Of a DNA stretch of 64,000 nucleotides, positions 9,219 to 18,590 are shown in pieces (the stretch's first letter is position 1; each line of letters begins with the position of its first letter). Position numbers and translations under genes: made by a program. The notes beneath the pieces are model-generated. The model was given only the letters and a program-made list of their open reading frames with translations. It made no database searches and was not told where the DNA came from. This DNA comes from Pirellulales bacterium (GTDB taxonomy: Bacteria > Planctomycetota > Planctomycetia > Pirellulales > JAEUIK01). The stretch spans positions 62,001-126,000 of the forward strand of contig JAHBXR010000001.1 of NCBI GenBank assembly GCA_019636335.1. The letters are read 5' to 3'.

Positions 9219-10466
9219 CTAGCGGCGGTAATCGCCCACGGCGGGCAGCTTCGCATGCACGTCGGGACCGAAGTAGCGCAGGCCGACCAACGGCTCGCTA
9301 CCGGTGTTCTCGATCTCGACCCCCGCATTCGCCGCATCGTGCGTGATGAAGACTTCGTCCTCCGTATCGGCGCCGAAGCGGATCATGGCCGGCGTTTGCA
9401 GCTTGAGCCGGCCCATGCGGCCGCTCCCCTGCACGGTGATCCAGCCGCTGGCGCCCGGGTCTTGCAGCTTGCACTTCTTGCCCGGCTCGATGGTCAGTTC
9501 CTTGGCGCTGAAGAGCTGGGCCTTGTCGATCGTGCCGTAGACGATCCAGCGATCGGTGTACCCGTCGCCGCTGCGCGATTCGTCGACGATCGGCTCCAGG
9601 TAGTTATTCTCTTTGAAGTGCGTGTCGACGTTCTTTTCCCAGTCGAGCTGGCCGATGATGAAGTCGAGATCCTGGTGCTTCTCCTTCGGTACGTCCTTGA
9701 CGAGCAACGACCAGGGGACCTCGCGCCCTTCGACGAGCGACTGGAACATGCCGAACACGTCCGAGCCCCACTGCGGCTCGTAGGTGCAGAGCGAACCGGG
9801 TGCATGTAGCACGCCGGGGGGAATGAGCCAGCCCGTGCCGCGCTTCAGCCGGTGGGCACGCGACAGGTCGAGGATGCCGTTGTCCCCCTTGTGCCAGTCC
9901 TCGAGGCAGCGGCGGACCTGGGCCTTCGTCGTGCCGGGCTCCAGACCCATGAACGTGTAGGCGAAGTTGTTGTCGACGTTGTTCAACTGCGGCGGAAAGT
10001 AGTAGCTCTCGGGCTTGCCTTCCTGGCCGACGAGCTTTGCGTCTTCGAAACGCTGGTGCATGTGATGGGGGATCGGCCCCATGTTGTCGAAGAACTTCGA
10101 GTAGACCGGCCAGCGCTGGTAGCGATCGAACATGGCGCGGCCGATGAGCTTCGCGCCGGCCTCGGCCACGGCGTCGCGGAGCTGAAAACGCTGACCTTCG
10201 TGGACGATGTAGCTGAGGCCTTCATCGGGCACGCGGCCCTCGTTGGCGGCTTCGGTCGTGCTGGCAAACCAGCGCTCGTCGATACCGCCCCGATGGGCGC
10301 CGTAGGCGTACCAGTCGGTGGGGGCGAGCTTGATGCGCTTGCCTGGATGCAGAAAACTACGCGGCACCCAGTTCGGGGCGAGCCGCAGGAGGCCCTCTCC
10401 CTTGTCCAGCGCGCTCGCCAACAACTTTGCCACATTTTCGCCCGCGACAACCTTCGAGGTCACCAT
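9219..10466 (-). CDS. Phosphomannose isomerase-like cupin protein
   Basis: 415 residues resembling class I mannose-6-phosphate isomerases. The metal site is suggested by PIPHHMHQRFEDAK (His134, His135, His137), followed by KPESYYFPP at 151-159, the counterpart of the 'KPE' motif of that family. A later cupin strand reads WLIPPGVLHAPGSLCTYEPQ. A second cupin-like domain lies at the C-terminus (TIEPGKKCKLQDPGASGWITVQGSGRMG). It is probably a metal-dependent sugar isomerase or a descendant with a different sugar. It stands upstream of the isomerase/dehydrogenase pair and back-to-back with the mutarotase-like gene at 10655. A GGAGAG element lies 11 bases before the start. Confidence 0.75.
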   Translation of the reverse strand: MVTSKVVAGENVAKLLASALDKGEGLLRLAPNWVPRSFLHPGKRIKLAPTDWYAYGAHRGGIDERWFASTTEAANEGRVPDEGLSYIVHEGQRFQLRDAVAEAGAKLIGRAMFDRYQRWPVYSKFFDNMGPIPHHMHQRFEDAKLVGQEGKPESYYFPPQLNNVDNNFAYTFMGLEPGTTKAQVRRCLEDWHKGDNGILDLSRAHRLKRGTGWLIPPGVLHAPGSLCTYEPQWGSDVFGMFQSLVEGREVPWSLLVKDVPKEKHQDLDFIIGQLDWEKNVDTHFKENNYLEPIVDESRSGDGYTDRWIVYGTIDKAQLFSAKELTIEPGKKCKLQDPGASGWITVQGSGRMGRLKLQTPAMIRFGADTEDEVFITHDAANAGVEIENTGSEPLVGLRYFGPDVHAKLPAVGDYRR

Positions 10467-10654
10467 CTATGCACCGCTCTCCGTTGGTATACTTCCCATC
10501 GCCGGAAGCGTAGTTGTAGTGGCTCTTTGCGCCCTCTTCAAGCAGGAGAAAAAGTGAGCGGACAGGTACTTGGGGTGGCCCCGCCGGTTGCTACGATGAG
10601 GGTCATCTTGCCGGCAATCGCCCACGCTTCCTCCGAATCCACCTCGGCCGATCG

Positions 10655-11833
10655 ATGAGTTCACGCATGAGCATCAAGACCTGGACCCTGCTCGACGCCG
10701 CCGCCAACCAATTCGTCGACTCCCTCGAGTTGACCCCCAAGGAAGTGGGCGGCACGGCCCGCGGATATCGCGTGAGCAAGCGCACGCTGCGAGGCGGCGT
10801 GCGCGACGGCGTCGATGTGGTCGAGCTCGACAACGGCGAGTGCCGCGTCGTCGTCGTACCGACGCGCGGCATGGGCATCTGGCGCGCCTGGCTGGGCGAT
10901 TTCGAGGTCGGCTGGCGCTCGCCCGTGCGAGGCCCCGTGAATCCGGCTCACGTCCCGCTGTTCGAGCCGGCCGGGCTGGGTTGGCTGGCGGGCTTCGACG
11001 AGCTCGTCTGCCGGTGCGGGCTCGAAAGCAATGGCGGCCCCGAGTGGGACGACCGTGGCGTGCTTCAATACCCGTTGCACGGCAAGATCGCCAACACGCC
11101 GGCGCGCAAGGTCGAGGTTTCGATCGATGGCGCCTCGGGCGAAATCACGCTGACCGGCACGGTCGAGGAAGCACGCCTCTATCACGCGAAGCTGCGTCTG
11201 ACGAGCACGGTTCGGCTCAAGCCGGGCGAGCAGGGGTTCCGCATCCACGACCTCGTCGAGAATGTGTCGGCCGAGCCGAGCGAGCTGGAATACCTATATC
11301 ACATCAATTTCGGCCTGCCGCTGCTCGACGCGGGATCGAAAGTGGTGTTGCCGGCGACCCAGGTCGTGCCGCAGACGCCGCGCGCCGCGGAAGGCGTGGC
11401 CACCTGGGACACGTACGACGCGCCGGCGGCGGGCTTTACAGAAGAGGTGTTCTTCTTCGAACTGGCGTCGTCCGGCGACGGGCACACGCAAACGATGCTG
11501 CGCAACGCGCGCGGAGATCGGGGTGTGAGCCTGCTCTTCAATCGTCAGGAGTTGCCCTGCTTTACCCTGTGGAAAAGCACACAGATGCCCGAGGATGGCT
11601 ATGTGACGGGGCTCGAGCCCAGTCTGAACCTGCCGAATGGGCGCTCTTTCGAGGCCGCGCAAGGCCGCGTGACGAAGCTCGCCCCGCACGAGCGGCGCGA
11701 GTTTCGCATCGAGGTGCGCATCCACGGCGATGCCGAAGCGGTGGCCCGTGCCGAGCAGGCCATTGAATCGCTGCGAGGTGGCGTTGAACCACGGGTGTTT
11801 GACCGGCCGCAAGCGGGTTGGTCTCCCACGTAG
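10655..11833 (+). CDS. DUF4432 / aldose-1-epimerase-like protein
   Basis: 392 residues with the galactose-mutarotase fold signature of the DUF4432 family: VVVVPTRGMGIWRAWLGDFEVGWRSPVRGPVNPAHVPL, then LCGLESNGG-like FDELVCRCGLESNGGPEW, YPLHGKIANTPA and YLYHINFGLPLLDAGS. The conserved His and Glu positions of mutarotases appear to be present (LHGKI; the Glu of EYLYHINFG). Related enzymes interconvert sugar anomers or bind sugar substrates. The gene diverges from the cupin/isomerase/dehydrogenase block with a shared 188-bp upstream region, so it probably belongs to the same sugar pathway. An alternative ATG four codons later (MSIKTW) cannot be excluded. Confidence 0.85.
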   Translation: MSSRMSIKTWTLLDAAANQFVDSLELTPKEVGGTARGYRVSKRTLRGGVRDGVDVVELDNGECRVVVVPTRGMGIWRAWLGDFEVGWRSPVRGPVNPAHVPLFEPAGLGWLAGFDELVCRCGLESNGGPEWDDRGVLQYPLHGKIANTPARKVEVSIDGASGEITLTGTVEEARLYHAKLRLTSTVRLKPGEQGFRIHDLVENVSAEPSELEYLYHINFGLPLLDAGSKVVLPATQVVPQTPRAAEGVATWDTYDAPAAGFTEEVFFFELASSGDGHTQTMLRNARGDRGVSLLFNRQELPCFTLWKSTQMPEDGYVTGLEPSLNLPNGRSFEAAQGRVTKLAPHERREFRIEVRIHGDAEAVARAEQAIESLRGGVEPRVFDRPQAGWSPT

Positions 11834-11849
11834 CTACCGGCCTGCGAAT

Positions 11850-13139
11850 CTAGTAGCGATCTTCGCGCAGTCGCAGCAGCCAGAGAACGGCGGCGGTGCG
11901 GGTGATCCAACTGCCGAGGAAGATCACCTGGAAGTGATCGAGCTCGAGACCCGCGAGGGTGAAGTGGGCCTGCGCGGCGAGCCGATCGTACATCCAGCCG
12001 CCGAACACCGTCGCGGCGGCGTAGCAGAGCCCCGTCGTCGCAAAGTACATGGACAGGTAAGGGGCAAAATCGTCCTCTTGCGACAACCTCAGCGCCAAAT
12101 TGGGTAGACAAATGTTCTGGACGGCGTAGAGCGACCAGAGCAACCAGGCTCCAGCCAGCCACCACGGATGCGCGGGCGTGGCCGCTAGAAAAAAGAGGGG
12201 CGCCGCGCCCAGCAGCAGTTGACTGACGATAAGTGCCGCGCGGTTGCCATAGCGATCGGCCAAGGGGCCTGTCCACCAGCTCACGCCGATCTGGCCGATC
12301 CGCATCCCCACACGCATCGTTTCCAGCGGCAGCACGGGCAACTGCAAGACCTGCTTCGGGTAAATATTCTGCGCCGTCTGCACGACGCCATTGGCGAGCG
12401 AAAGCCAGCAGCCAAAGTAGAGCAGCCGGCGAAACGACGCACTTTGCCAGACACGTGTGAGCGAAACCCCGGACGGCATCGCCGCGCGCGCCGAGAGTTC
12501 CAGGGGGGGCATGGCCGTCAGCGGCACGATCGATCCGACGAGCAGCAGGCATCCAGTAGCAAAAGGGATGACGTAGGCCAACAGCGACCACGCGCGGGCG
12601 GCCGCCGGGAAGGTCTCGCGCCATAGATCGGCGAACATGCCGCCGGCCAGGATCAGCGGAATCGCCACGGCCAACTGCCACATCTGACGTCGTGCGAAGT
12701 AGCGACCGCGCACGCGGCGGGGCACGAGCGCGCCCAGCCACGTCCACAAGGAGACGGTGCCCATGTATTCGAGCGTTTGATGCACGCACAGGAGCACGAT
12801 CAGTCCAGCGATCGCCGCGCGGTCCGGCAGAAAGATCAGCCCGGGCAGGAGGGAAAGGATTCCATAACTGAGCGAAAAGAGCTGCACGCTGGCACGCTTC
12901 GCGCCACCGAGCGACACAATCAGCCTGGGAGTCAACAAACGCAGCAGCCCCGACAGGGCCGGCGCGGCCAGAATCAGACTCAACGACATCCCACGCGCGC
13001 CGAGATCGAGCGCCAGATAGATGACCAGCGTGCCGGTCGTCAGTGCGTTGCCGGCATACCATAGCGTGCCGTTGACAATCGCCAGCCGCATGGCACGGCG
13101 ACGTGCCGGTTTGTCGAGCTGCCCCACTGCTCTCGTCAT
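11850..13139 (-). CDS. MFS transporter
   Basis: A 429-residue membrane protein with about twelve hydrophobic segments in two six-helix halves, typical of the major facilitator superfamily. It has the charged inter-helix loops of that group (SLGGAKRASVQLFSL; PLADRYGNRAALIVSQLLLG, the latter a 'G-loop' D-R-x-G-x-R variant). The start at 13139 (MTRAVGQLDKPARRRAMRLAIVNG) places a positively charged tail before the first helix. It converges on the mutarotase-like gene (16-bp gap), so it may carry the sugar used by that cassette, but that is inference from position only. A short dyad (13193-13205) lies about 55 bp before the start. Confidence 0.8.
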   Translation of the reverse strand: MTRAVGQLDKPARRRAMRLAIVNGTLWYAGNALTTGTLVIYLALDLGARGMSLSLILAAPALSGLLRLLTPRLIVSLGGAKRASVQLFSLSYGILSLLPGLIFLPDRAAIAGLIVLLCVHQTLEYMGTVSLWTWLGALVPRRVRGRYFARRQMWQLAVAIPLILAGGMFADLWRETFPAAARAWSLLAYVIPFATGCLLLVGSIVPLTAMPPLELSARAAMPSGVSLTRVWQSASFRRLLYFGCWLSLANGVVQTAQNIYPKQVLQLPVLPLETMRVGMRIGQIGVSWWTGPLADRYGNRAALIVSQLLLGAAPLFFLAATPAHPWWLAGAWLLWSLYAVQNICLPNLALRLSQEDDFAPYLSMYFATTGLCYAAATVFGGWMYDRLAAQAHFTLAGLELDHFQVIFLGSWITRTAAVLWLLRLREDRY

Positions 13140-13192
13140 GCGTAGCAGCGTACGGCGGTCTGCACGAGAATGCAATCGCGAACGCCGTCTGT

Positions 13193-13205
13193 AGAGATAA
13201 TCTCT
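13193..13205. promoter_or_regulatory. 13-bp dyad AGAGAT-A-ATCTCT
   Basis: A perfect 6+1+6 inverted repeat in the AT-rich gap between the MFS gene and the giant surface protein gene. Its size and place, 54 bases before the MFS start, fit a small repressor site, but no cognate regulator is known and the dyad is short enough to arise by chance. Confidence 0.35.
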
Positions 13206-13287
13206 CCTATTGGTGCGCTGCGTCAAGCGTGCCAACTGCTCGTTGGTGGGGAGTGGTGTTCACGGCAGTTTGCGCTTTCCTGGAATG

Positions 13288-13304
13288 TCTACACACAATG
13301 TAGA
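13288..13304. promoter_or_regulatory. Inverted repeat TCTACA-N5-TGTAGA, shared with 31084-31097
   Basis: A perfect 17-bp dyad (arms TCTACA and TGTAGA, spacer CACAA), 133 bases before the start of the giant LEPR-XLL gene. Its core, TACACACAATGTAG at 13290-13303, recurs with one change (TACAGACAATGTAG) at 31084-31097, upstream of the second giant. TACA/TGTA dyads are typical of BlaI/MecI/CopY-type winged-helix repressors, but the regulator here is not known. Confidence 0.5.
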
Positions 13305-13320
13305 TAATATGGGCATTCGC

Positions 13321-13350
13321 CAAGCAAAAAAACTGCACAAGTTTTGCTTG
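13321..13350 (+). promoter_or_regulatory. Leader hairpin before giant surface protein gene
   Basis: Perfect 9-base arms CAAGCAAAA (13321-13329) and TTTTGCTTG (13342-13350) enclose a 12-base loop. It ends 86 bases before the start codon of the gene at 13437, probably inside its leader RNA. There is no U-run after it on the plus strand, so a simple terminator is unlikely. A role in RNA stability or translation is possible. Confidence 0.5.
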
Positions 13351-13436
13351 AATAGCAAGAATTAGAGCGATAGTCTCTCGGCGCACTTCCTTGCTGCATT
13401 TCACGCGCACGACTCTCATCGCTGGAGGTAACGGCC

Positions 13437-16400
13437 ATGGGCATTCTTACATCAGGCCGTCGTAACGGTCGCGCACTCGAATCGCCGCGCAAGCACTCCT
13501 GGTGGCGGTTTCATGGCGGTCACGAAATGCTGCTCGAGCGCGCCGCGCCGGTCGTCGAGCAGTTGGAAGAACGCCAGATGTTGGCGATTTCGACGTTCGC
13601 GGCGGGGTTGCTTACGGTCGTCGCCGATCCGTTGTTCAACGAGAACGTCACGATCAGCGCCGCCGGGGGCAACGTCAAAGTCAATGGCGCCGACCCGCTG
13701 TTCGGAGCGGTGCCCGCCTCGGCGGTGACGGGCATGATTCTCACCGGTGGGTTGGGGGCGAATGTATTCGATCTCACTCCCGTGCAACGCTTGCAGACGT
13801 TTACCAATCTCAGTGCCATTTCCGTCACGGGGGGCCTGGGCAACGACATGCTCAAGCTGCATACCCAGAGCGGCTACAACGATAAGATCGACATTACCGC
13901 TTCGACGATCTCGATGTCATTAAATGTCGGTTCGGGCGTCTCGGTTTCGATCGGCTACTCCGGCATCAACTCGCTGCTCGTCTACTCGGCCGGCGGCGCC
14001 GATACGATTACCGTCACCGAACCGATCCTAGGCAGCATGCCGAACACGATCGAAATTCAATCTCAGGATGAATCGGACATCATCGAGGTGAATCTCGCTC
14101 CCAACGGCAGCAATACGACGTATATCGTTGATGCCGATGGTGGGGCGAACGATCGGTTCAGCTATTTCACGCGGAGCGCCGGAGATGATACTGTCACGGC
14201 CACGCAGACGCAGTTCATCGCGCGTCTCGCCGACGGATCGGTCAAGTCGGCTAGTTACACCGGGGTCGAGTACCTGCAGGTCTTCACCGATGCCGGCAAC
14301 GACTCGGTTGTCGTCACGGAGCCTGCCAACGGAGTCTTTCCCGCGACGATTTCCGTCGAAGGACAATCGGGCAACGACTCGGTGACGGTGAATCACGGCA
14401 TCGCCACGTTCGCCACGCTCTACGGCGTGAACCTGGGGAACGATCCCGACGATCGTCTGACGGTAAACACCGCCAGTGGTCACAGCGACTCGGTCACGCT
14501 GATCGCGCCCACGGTGCGTACGCAGCTTGGTCCCAACCCGGCCACCAAGCCGCAGAAGGTCATCGTCCAAACCGGTGTCGATTGGCTTACCGTGCGTACC
14601 GCCGGGGGAGGCGACACCATTACCGTACACGAGCCGGCCTCGGGCAGCCTAGCCCCGATCGTCGATCTGCAGGGGCAGGACGAGGATGATTTCATCGAGA
14701 TCAATCTGGCAACGAATGGCTCGGCGAGCAACTACAATGTCGATCTTGGCGCCGGAGCGAACGATATCTTTGGCGTCTTCACTCGCTCGGCCGGCGCGGA
14801 CATCGTGGCGGTCAGCAGCACGCAGGTGGCCGCGACACTGCCGTCGACTCCGACCAAGACAGCCAGCTATGCGGGGGTCGAATACTTGCAGGTCTTCACG
14901 TCTGGCGGAAACGATTCGGTTTCGATCACCGAGCCCGCGAGCGGCCCGTTTCCGCCTCTCGTGCTGGCCGACACCGAGACGGGCAACGACGAGGTCATCC
15001 TCAATCTGGCGCTCGCCACGCTGGCGACCACGCACGTCGTGTTGTTGGGGGCCGATCCGCTCGATCGACTGGTGGTGAACACGCAGAGCGCCGCCAGCGA
15101 TTCCGTGACGCTCAGCTCGAACGGAACGATGATGACCACCACGGCGCGATTGGGACCAGGAAACCCCACGAAAACGATCCTGCACTCCGGCACCGATAGC
15201 ATCACGATCGACACGGCCGCCGGGAACGACACGATCAACGTCACCGAACCGACGTCCGGCGCGTTTCCCGCCAAGGTCATTGCGCAAACCGGCGACGGGG
15301 ATGACTCGGTCTCGCTTTCTCTGTTGCTGGCCTCGGCCGGCACGATCTACGCCGCCCTGCTCGACAACGGGACGGACGATCGGCTCGAAGTCAAGCTGCT
15401 GGGGGGCTACGACGATCTGGTCGGCATTCGCGACGTCGCGCTCGAAGCGCGGTTGGGCCCCAACCCAACTTCCAGTCCGGTGAAGTCGGTCATGCTCGCC
15501 GGATTAGAACGACTGGCCGTCAGCACCGCCGGCGGGCACGATCGCATTACCAGCACCTCGTCGCTCGGCGCGACGATCAGCGGCGGCGGCGAGAACGACA
15601 CGATTCTCGGCGGTCCCGGGCCCGACTCGCTCCTGGGCGAGGCCGGCGCCGATATCCTGGTCGGCGGGCAAGGCAACGACACGCTCGAAGGGGGAGCGGG
15701 GCGCGATCTCCTCTTCGGGGGTGAAGGATCGGATAGCTTTTTCGGCGGCGACGATCAAGACATCGTGCTGGCCAGTCCTTCGATCTACGACTGGGACATC
15801 GCCGCACTGGGCGAGATCCACGAAGAATGGCGCCGCACGGACGTCGACTTTGCCACACGACTCGCGCATCTGCAGGGCACGCCCGGCGGTCTGAACGACG
15901 GCATCTACTTGAAAGCCGCTCCCGACGACTCGACCACGAGCAACTACGGCCAAACCATCTACAACGATCTCGCCACGGACGACGAACTACGGGGGGGTGG
16001 CGACGTCGACTGGTTCCTGCTGCACGACGGGACGACGCCCGATCGGGTGGGAGTCGAGCCGCGGACTAACCTCGGAGCATCGACTGTTCCACCACTCGCC
16101 CAGATGGACGAAGGCCCGAGCCACTCGGCGAACCCGGTGTTCCTCGAGCCGCCGGCCCCCAGCATCGCGGTGGGGCTGAATCACGTCGTGACGGTGATGA
16201 ATAAGCTGGTCCGTTTCGAGACGAAGAACTTCACCCACGAAACGACGCAAAGTCTGGCCGCCTTTTTTGGCCCCCTCAATCCGGCCAGCAACATCACGAG
16301 CCCGCAGGCGCTCTACGATACCTATCAGCAACGCTACATCATCGTGGCGATCGATGGATTGGGGGCCTCGCCCGGACGCCTGCTGCTCGCCATTTCCGAC

Positions 16401-17489
16401 GACAGCGATCCGAACGGCACGTGGTACTACCGCGCGATTCCGGCGAGCGTGGTCATTGGTAGCGAGACGACCTTCCCACGCTCGTTCAACCTGGGGGTGG
16501 GAAGCGAGGCCCTCTACATCATGGCCGAGATGCACGGCACCGTGGTCAACGGATTCCACGGTTCGCGGTTGTGGATCGTGAATAAGTCGCCGCTCTATAG
16601 CGGCGGTAGCGCGCCAGACGACGCGCGCGTCTTCGATCCCTCGACGGAGGTCGGACTCAATCGACAGGCCGTCTACCTGCAACCGGTTCAAGCCTACGGG
16701 ACTTTGCCCGCGGGGGTCGGCACGTTTCTGGTCGCCACGCGATATTGGGATAGCGGTGCAACCTGGAACTACCGCCTCGGTAGCAACGACGCGCTCCTGG
16801 TGATTCGTATCGACCATCCGCTGGCGGCGACTCCCACCTTCGCGGGTCAACTCGTCGATATCGGCAACGACATCGATCCCAACTTTGGCAATCTTCCCCT
16901 GGCGCAACAGGCCGGGGGTACGAATGGCATCGGCACGGGAGACAATCGCATCGCGAGTGCCATTTGGCGGAACGGCAATCTGTGGCTGGCCAATTCGATC
17001 AATCCGATCGGCACTGCCGACGACGGGCAAGCCACCGTGCGCTGGTATCGCCTGAACACGGCCTCGCTCGGTGCGCTGGCTATTGCCGAGATGGGGCTCG
17101 TCACCGGCGAGGATATCGCGCCCCGAACGAGTACGTTCTACCCCTCGCTCGCCGTCGACACGGGGGGCAATCTCGCGATCGGCTTTTCGGCCTCGGCCGG
17201 CGCCGATACGAGCTTGGGGAGCCAGGGCATCTTTGCCAGCGCGTACTATGCGTTCCGCCTGGCCGGCGATCCCGGCACCTCGCTACGGACGAGCGGTCTG
17301 CTGGCTGCCGGTCTCGCGCGGTACGGAACCTCGAACGGCCCGTGGGGGCCCTACTCGGGGCTCGTGATCGATCCCACGTCGAACGAGACGTTCAGCCGTT
17401 TCTGGGTCTTCAACCAGTATGCCTTGGCGCCCCAAGGCAATGCCGGCCGTTGGGGCACGCGCCTCGGTGCGTTGGTCGTCGACGTGTGA
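13437..17489 (+). CDS. Giant LEPR-XLL surface protein with RTX-like repeats and propeller-like C-terminus
   Basis: 1350 residues. A basic leader is followed at residues 37-50 by PVVEQLEERQMLAI, the planctomycete LEPR-XLL-type export tag. Residues about 60-700 hold repeats of roughly 110 residues, each with TVRTAGG-DTITVTEP-like and 'FTRSAG-D-V' strands. Residues about 710-780 are glycine-aspartate nonapeptides of the calcium-binding RTX type (GGGENDTILGG, GGQGNDTLEGG). A module at about 780-865 (YDWDIAALGEIHEEW ... GGGDVDWFLLHDGT) is shared with the protein at 31332. The last 470 residues look like a secreted beta-propeller (VGLNHVVTVMN ... YDTYQQRYIIVAIDG ... LLLAISDDSDPNGTWYYRA). The start has GGAGG seven bases upstream. 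It is probably exported and surface-bound; function unknown. Confidence 0.9.
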   Translation: MGILTSGRRNGRALESPRKHSWWRFHGGHEMLLERAAPVVEQLEERQMLAISTFAAGLLTVVADPLFNENVTISAAGGNVKVNGADPLFGAVPASAVTGMILTGGLGANVFDLTPVQRLQTFTNLSAISVTGGLGNDMLKLHTQSGYNDKIDITASTISMSLNVGSGVSVSIGYSGINSLLVYSAGGADTITVTEPILGSMPNTIEIQSQDESDIIEVNLAPNGSNTTYIVDADGGANDRFSYFTRSAGDDTVTATQTQFIARLADGSVKSASYTGVEYLQVFTDAGNDSVVVTEPANGVFPATISVEGQSGNDSVTVNHGIATFATLYGVNLGNDPDDRLTVNTASGHSDSVTLIAPTVRTQLGPNPATKPQKVIVQTGVDWLTVRTAGGGDTITVHEPASGSLAPIVDLQGQDEDDFIEINLATNGSASNYNVDLGAGANDIFGVFTRSAGADIVAVSSTQVAATLPSTPTKTASYAGVEYLQVFTSGGNDSVSITEPASGPFPPLVLADTETGNDEVILNLALATLATTHVVLLGADPLDRLVVNTQSAASDSVTLSSNGTMMTTTARLGPGNPTKTILHSGTDSITIDTAAGNDTINVTEPTSGAFPAKVIAQTGDGDDSVSLSLLLASAGTIYAALLDNGTDDRLEVKLLGGYDDLVGIRDVALEARLGPNPTSSPVKSVMLAGLERLAVSTAGGHDRITSTSSLGATISGGGENDTILGGPGPDSLLGEAGADILVGGQGNDTLEGGAGRDLLFGGEGSDSFFGGDDQDIVLASPSIYDWDIAALGEIHEEWRRTDVDFATRLAHLQGTPGGLNDGIYLKAAPDDSTTSNYGQTIYNDLATDDELRGGGDVDWFLLHDGTTPDRVGVEPRTNLGASTVPPLAQMDEGPSHSANPVFLEPPAPSIAVGLNHVVTVMNKLVRFETKNFTHETTQSLAAFFGPLNPASNITSPQALYDTYQQRYIIVAIDGLGASPGRLLLAISDDSDPNGTWYYRAIPASVVIGSETTFPRSFNLGVGSEALYIMAEMHGTVVNGFHGSRLWIVNKSPLYSGGSAPDDARVFDPSTEVGLNRQAVYLQPVQAYGTLPAGVGTFLVATRYWDSGATWNYRLGSNDALLVIRIDHPLAATPTFAGQLVDIGNDIDPNFGNLPLAQQAGGTNGIGTGDNRIASAIWRNGNLWLANSINPIGTADDGQATVRWYRLNTASLGALAIAEMGLVTGEDIAPRTSTFYPSLAVDTGGNLAIGFSASAGADTSLGSQGIFASAYYAFRLAGDPGTSLRTSGLLAAGLARYGTSNGPWGPYSGLVIDPTSNETFSRFWVFNQYALAPQGNAGRWGTRLGALVVDV

Positions 17490-17512
17490 GGAGAATCGAC
17501 CCCTCGCGCATG

Positions 17513-17550
17513 AAAAAACGCCTGCCGGAGCACATCGCTCCGGCAGACGC
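17513..17550 (-). terminator. Rho-independent terminator of the DUF1080 gene
   Basis: Read on the minus strand, GCGTCTGCCGGAGC and GCTCCGGCAGGCG form a 13-bp stem with one G-U pair and a five-base loop, followed directly by TTTTTT. It lies 26 bases past the stop of the DUF1080 gene at 17577. It also sits 23 bases after the stop of the plus-strand giant, but on that strand no U-run follows. Confidence 0.88.
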
Positions 17551-17576
17551 TGCTTTCATCAATCCGTCGCGGCCAC

Positions 17577-18590
17577 TTACTTGGCGGCCGTCGTTTCCGG
17601 CTTGTTTTCCACCACCCAGATGTTGCGGAAGACGACCGGGTTACCGTGGTCCTGCAGCAGGATCGGGCCGGCGCCAGCGGCTTCCTTCTCGCCACCGGGC
17701 GTCTCGCTGTCGAGGGCGAAGTTTTCGTGAATCACGACGCCGTTATGCCGCACCGTGACCTTGGCGTTGTCCGTCTTCTTGCCCGACTCGTCGAACTTCG
17801 GCGCGACGAAGTCGATATCATACGTCTGCCAGGTGAGCGGGGGGAGGCACATGTTCTCGCGCGGGGCCTTCTTCGAGTAGATGCCGCCGCACTCGTTGTC
17901 GAGCCCTTCGAGCCCGAACGAATCGAGGATCTGCAACTCGTAGCGATTCTGCAGATAGACGCCGCTGTTGCCGCGCGCCTGGCCCTGGGCCTCGGGCATG
18001 TACGGCGTGCGGAACTCGAGATGCAATGTATGATCGCCGAAGCTCTGCTTGCTCTTCACGCCGCAGTTGAGAAAACCTTCCTCGGTGACCTTGCCACCTT
18101 CCCAGGCGTCGGCATTCTTGCCGTCGAAGAGCACGATCGCGCCCTCGGGGGGCGAAGCGCCTTCGGACTCGATCTTGCGCTCGTACTTCTTCAGCGTGCC
18201 GAGCTCCTGCTCGTCGATGCTCTTCACGACGACCGTGCCATCCTTGATGATCGCGTAGCCTTCGTTCGCGGTCAGCTTGACGACACCGTCTTCCTCGGCG
18301 GCGTCGGCCTCGAGCTTGCCGAAGCCATCCCAGCCTTCGCCCGGCAACCCGCCGAAGTAGGCGACTCCCTTGTACTTGCCTTCGCCCAGCGACACGACCT
18401 GCAGGCCGAACTTCTGCGCGTTGCCGTCTCCCAGATCGAACTCGCCCAGGTACTCGCCCTGCACGGCGAAGTCCTTGCCGGCCATTTTCGGATCGGTGAT
18501 GGCCTCGGGTTTTTCTTCATCGGCGCGAGCCACGGCAAACGTGCCGCACGCCAGCATCAGTGCGACGAACAGCCAGTGTCTCTTCAGCAT
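17577..18590 (-). CDS. Exported DUF1080 (3-keto-disaccharide hydrolase fold) protein
   Basis: 337 residues with a signal peptide ([23 protein letters not shown]). The C-terminal half (about 160-335) is a DUF1080 domain: [83 protein letters not shown]-like and [20 protein letters not shown]. The family has a jellyroll fold related to laminarinases; some members hydrolyse 3-keto-disaccharides, and planctomycetes have many copies. The N-terminal 130 residues are a separate beta-rich region I do not recognise. The start is supported by GGAGAG 7-8 bases upstream. A strong terminator follows the gene, so it is monocistronic. Confidence 0.88.
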   Translation of the reverse strand: [337 protein letters not shown]

